Source of the DNA: a virus
IMG/VR virus record: IMGVR_UViG_3300034106_002336
Coordinates: 1-31,189 of that record
DNA length: 31,189 nucleotides
Reading direction: 5' to 3' (one strand)
Shown one piece after another: positions 28,740-31,189 of the stretch. Under the pieces are notes generated by a model. The model made no database searches. It was not told the DNA's origin and saw only the letters and a list, made by a program, of their open reading frames with translations. The number at the start of each line of letters is the position of its first letter. Position 1 is the stretch's first letter. The position numbers were made by a program, and so were the translations under genes.

Positions 28740-30566
28740 TCAGACGGTGTACGATGTTCCGTTGCTTGACAGAACAGTGTTTGTCACGGTGTAAGAGTTA
28801 CCAGAACTGTTTAAAACGGTTAGCAACACACTATACGCCGTGCCCCCACTGTTTTGGACAGAAATTGTTGACTGCGTTGTAAGCTGCACTCCGGTTTTGC
28901 CCGCAACCCACGACTCTGTTGCGCTGATCTGCGAATCTGTGGACTGTGCGCCCCGGATGATGAGGGATGACAGCCAGCCTTGAAAGTACAGGCTTGCGTT
29001 GTTGCGTGCGCCAATAAACAGCGGGTAGTTGCCGTAGTTGCCGGCTCCTTGGTCGGCAGTGCCATTTGTGCCGCTTGCTGCGCCATTTATTCTTAGTGCA
29101 GACAAATCTCCAGCAATATTTCCAGTTGCAGTTGTTATCAAAGTTACTGGAGATGCAAAGCCGGCAGAAATAGCAATCTGACCAATCGCAGCGGCAGCAT
29201 TTCCGCGAGAAGTAAACGCCAGATTTGCAGCGGCAGACACGCCGTCGTAGCTTGGAGAAAAAAAGAAAGAACCTGCGTTGCTGTTAAAATTGGCGCTCAA
29301 TTCCGCCAATATTGGCGCAGCATCACTCAACTTCCGAACCCCCGCAAACACCGTCATCTTGTCGGTAGCGGTGAAGTCAATGCTGCCCGTGGACATCGAA
29401 TCGTCCACCCCGTCAAACGCAAGGTAGGGCAGGAAGCCCACGGTGTCGTAGTCTGTCGCTGCGGCAACGCGCTGGTAGGTGGGGCCGATCAGGCCCGTGG
29501 CTTGGCTGGTGGGGCGGAGGTCTGCGCCCCAGACTAGAACGTCTGCCGTTTCGTCGTTTCCAGGGATTGAGTCAAAAAGAAGAATTTGCCCACCTATTGA
29601 TGTGGCAGTTGCAGTTGTGGAAACAGTGAATCTTTGCCAATCGCCGGTCACTACACAGTTGATGCCTGTTAATTCAACACGCAACCCAACATTTGACGTT
29701 CCGCCAGAAAACGTTTTCATCCACACAGAAAACGTGTAATTCAGTCCTATTGCTGAAAGAACAGACTGTTGGATTCTAGAAAACGTACCGCCAGTTTTGT
29801 TGAAAACAATTCTGTCTGCGGTTTGCGTGCCATTTGGCGCAAGACCAGCATTAGCAGTAACAACCGGATTAGTGGCACCGCCGTTGTCAAGCGCCCACAC
29901 CGCATTATCAAACTGCTCCGAATACGTCAGCAAGTTATACCGCGCCGCCAGCTTCGGGCGTTTTGTGCCGGTGGAGGTGACGTGGTTGCCGGGGAGTTCG
30001 CGGACGGAGACTTTGGATACCGTAGCGGCAACACCAGCAGGGGCGCGAAAAATCAAATACGCTTGTGACGCGGATTGACGATAGGTGTAGGTACCGTTAC
30101 CCAGCGATGGCCCAACAGTTCCTTCTCCCGCAAATACTTGTACTGTGCCGCCCGTCACGCCGGAAAGCGTAAATTGCGTGACGTAAAACTTTCCAATTGT
30201 ATATTGCGGTGTTTGACTAAGATCTCGGCTGGCAACTTGAGAACCGTCAATCGTAAATACGCCGCCTCCAGCGTTGGTCCACGGCGAGTTGATTGTCCCA
30301 AACCCAGACCACAACTCCGCCCCAAGCGTCGTAGGCGCACCCTTGCTCTTGTCCAGCATCAGCCCAACAAACTGCTCCACCCCCGTCACAGGCGTGGTGC
30401 CTACGCTGTCGGTGAATAGCGTGCTGAAATCGCTGGGGTCGTACCATGCTCCCTGCTCGCCGGCAGAGAACAGATCGCGTGGATCAAACGGAGCAATGCC
30501 AAACCCGGCTTGCGAACCAAGCCCGATGGGCAGGCCGTTGCGGATGGGTACGCCGAAATAAGGCAT
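28740..30566 (-). CDS. tail protein with carbohydrate-binding and LamG-like domains
   Basis: 608 residues from ATG 30566. The start (PYFGVPIRNGLPIGLGSQAG and DLFSAGEQGAWYDPSDFSTL) is a virion-attachment part seen in phage tail proteins. A first sandwich with PTTLGAELWSGFGTINSPWT follows. NLLTYSEQFDNAVWALDNGG near 212-231 starts a second carbohydrate-binding-like sandwich. The last 250 residues resemble a LamG/concanavalin-like fold (YLAFDGVDDSMSTGSIDFTA, then AGVRKLSDAAPILAELSANF). The very end is a short tandem beta repeat (TVLNSSGNSYTV, TVLSSNGTSYTV). Role: surface-sugar recognition; a lyase or esterase motif is not evident. Confidence 0.78.
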   Translation of the reverse strand: MPYFGVPIRNGLPIGLGSQAGFGIAPFDPRDLFSAGEQGAWYDPSDFSTLFTDSVGTTPVTGVEQFVGLMLDKSKGAPTTLGAELWSGFGTINSPWTNAGGGVFTIDGSQVASRDLSQTPQYTIGKFYVTQFTLSGVTGGTVQVFAGEGTVGPSLGNGTYTYRQSASQAYLIFRAPAGVAATVSKVSVRELPGNHVTSTGTKRPKLAARYNLLTYSEQFDNAVWALDNGGATNPVVTANAGLAPNGTQTADRIVFNKTGGTFSRIQQSVLSAIGLNYTFSVWMKTFSGGTSNVGLRVELTGINCVVTGDWQRFTVSTTATATSIGGQILLFDSIPGNDETADVLVWGADLRPTSQATGLIGPTYQRVAAATDYDTVGFLPYLAFDGVDDSMSTGSIDFTATDKMTVFAGVRKLSDAAPILAELSANFNSNAGSFFFSPSYDGVSAAANLAFTSRGNAAAAIGQIAISAGFASPVTLITTATGNIAGDLSALRINGAASGTNGTADQGAGNYGNYPLFIGARNNASLYFQGWLSSLIIRGAQSTDSQISATESWVAGKTGVQLTTQSTISVQNSGGTAYSVLLTVLNSSGNSYTVTNTVLSSNGTSYTV

Positions 30567-30575
30567 CGCTCAGAC

Positions 30576-30878
30576 TCACTGAATGTTGATCGGTTTGGCG
30601 TAAACCGTGCCGCCGCTGGACACTTGGACAGCACTCACGCGCCACGGCGCACCCGTGCCACCCGGCACAGCAAACGGAATCGGCGTGTTCGGCGGAATCG
30701 GCGTGTCGGCGGTGGTGGCCGTGGCATCGACGCCGACGCGGATGTACGCTGCCGTGGTGCACCACACCACCACGCCCTGCGGGCCAGCGGGCCAGCCTGT
30801 GGTGCTGCCGGCCGTGCCGGTGTACGAGGCGGTCTGCGCGGCAAAGGCGGCGTCGTCAAGGGGCTTGAGCAGTTCCAC
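30576..30878 (-). CDS. small structural hypothetical protein
   Basis: 100 residues from GTG 30878, chosen because AAAGGA lies seven bases upstream; other starts in this frame have no site. ELLKPLDDAAFAAQTASYTG, then WCTTAAYIRVGVDATATTAD and TPIPPNTPIPFAVPGGTGAP, then SAVQVSSGGTVYAKPINIQ make a beta-rich protein. Its layout fits small phage structural proteins with a (P)IP(P)xxPIPFxVP stretch. It ends nine bases before the next gene. A decoration or adaptor role near the head is inferred. Confidence 0.75.
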   Translation of the reverse strand: MELLKPLDDAAFAAQTASYTGTAGSTTGWPAGPQGVVVWCTTAAYIRVGVDATATTADTPIPPNTPIPFAVPGGTGAPWRVSAVQVSSGGTVYAKPINIQ

Positions 30879-30897
30879 AGAGTGTCCTTTCGGGCCA

Positions 30898-31189
30898 TCA
30901 GGCCAGGAATTTGAGCTTGTACACGGTGCTGAGATACAGCCCAACAATCTCGTCAATGATGTTCTGCAGCGGCGTGTCGGTCTTGTCGCAGACGTCGTAG
31001 CGCGTGTCTTCCAGCGTCTTCAGCGAATCCTGCAAGAACTCCAGCACGCTGTTGGTCTTGGCGGCCTGCTGCAACTCAATCGGCCCGATCAGCCCGTGCC
31101 GGCCCTGATACGCCTCGGCGAACTTATCCGCCAAGTCGATGATGCCGTCATAGAACGCGTTCAGCGCAACGTGCTTGGCGTACGAGCGC
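30898..31189 (-). CDS. DUF5856-like protein, truncated by the window edge
   Basis: The frame is open to the right edge (positions 31135-31189 continue RSYAKHVALNAFYDGIIDL), so the true start lies outside; a TTG at 31134 is not needed. Visible part about 96 residues: LADKFAEAYQGRHGLIGPIE, then VLEFLQDSLKTLEDTRYDVC, then LQNIIDEIVGLYLSTVYKLK. This is the DUF5856-type phage family, a helical bundle resembling a Dps/ferritin fold, of uncertain function. It belongs to the late operon. Confidence 0.82.
   Translation of the reverse strand, partial: RSYAKHVALNAFYDGIIDLADKFAEAYQGRHGLIGPIELQQAAKTNSVLEFLQDSLKTLEDTRYDVCDKTDTPLQNIIDEIVGLYLSTVYKLKFLA

Noticed and set aside
17978-30566. Diversity-generating retroelement acting on a fibre gene
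   Set aside because: No reverse transcriptase frame and no template/variable repeat pair is visible in the window; the fibre repeats are structural YadA-like units.
1-31189. tRNA genes, attachment sites, integrase or lysogeny repressor
   Set aside because: I saw no cloverleaf-like sequence, no integrase motif and no CI-like repressor; the HTH proteins at 4979-5266 and 8240-8443 are too small or of another type to call a repressor.

Overview
This window is almost certainly one segment of a tailed-phage genome (or a prophage) with a P22-like podovirus virion plan. The evidence is a run of genes that look like a P22-type coat protein, scaffolding protein, gp4-like tail accessory factor, gp10-like tail hub, ejection-protein-like proteins and a head-binding tail fibre. 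These are followed by a complete lysis cassette with an endolysin, a holin and embedded Rz/Rz1 spanins. Base composition is high in GC, coding is packed with 4-bp ATGA overlaps, and no tRNA, rRNA or insertion sequence is seen. The composition and the style of the small accessory proteins suggest a betaproteobacterial host, perhaps Burkholderiales; that is inference. No integrase or repressor is visible, so lifestyle cannot be decided. Terminase and portal are absent and would be expected beyond the right edge.

Layout. (1) Positions 1-914, + strand: a partial gene end, several very small genes, two hairpins (one terminator-like) and a 96-residue unknown. (2) Positions 883-5266, - strand: a translationally coupled replication and DNA-processing operon, read right to left as a winged-helix protein, a VRR-NUC nuclease, a small HTH-like protein, an unknown, a minimal cytosine methyltransferase, and a Toprim primase fused to an SF3-like helicase. 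(3) Positions 5267-5423: a divergent control region. (4) Positions 5424-11426, + strand: an operon of about twenty small genes around a recombination pair (YqaJ exonuclease and RecT-like annealing protein), a MerR/AlpA-like HTH protein, a modular set of short paralogous accessory proteins, and a terminal cluster of three tiny membrane proteins. (5) Positions 11398-31189, - strand: the late operon, transcribed right to left as DUF5856-like protein, unknown, two tail fibres, unknown, scaffold, coat, two paralogous head-fibre-like proteins, glycosyltransferase, unknown, gp4-like, gp10-like, a structural protein, a third fibre, three candidate ejection proteins, a membrane HEXXH protein, holin, endolysin, Rz/Rz1. 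One gene breaks this direction: an HNH homing endonuclease on the + strand at 25339-25968, between scaffold and coat.

How it works together (inference from families): the left - operon copies phage DNA and probably shields it by methylation, the middle + operon processes and anneals ends and carries host-takeover accessories, and the late operon builds the capsid, tail machine and fibres and then lyses the cell. The points most worth a second look are the small-gene array with Shine-Dalgarno-bearing gene junctions, the three membrane micro-proteins beside the lysis cassette, the HEXXH membrane protein inside that cassette, the glycosyltransferase in the head module, and the palindrome upstream of scaffold.
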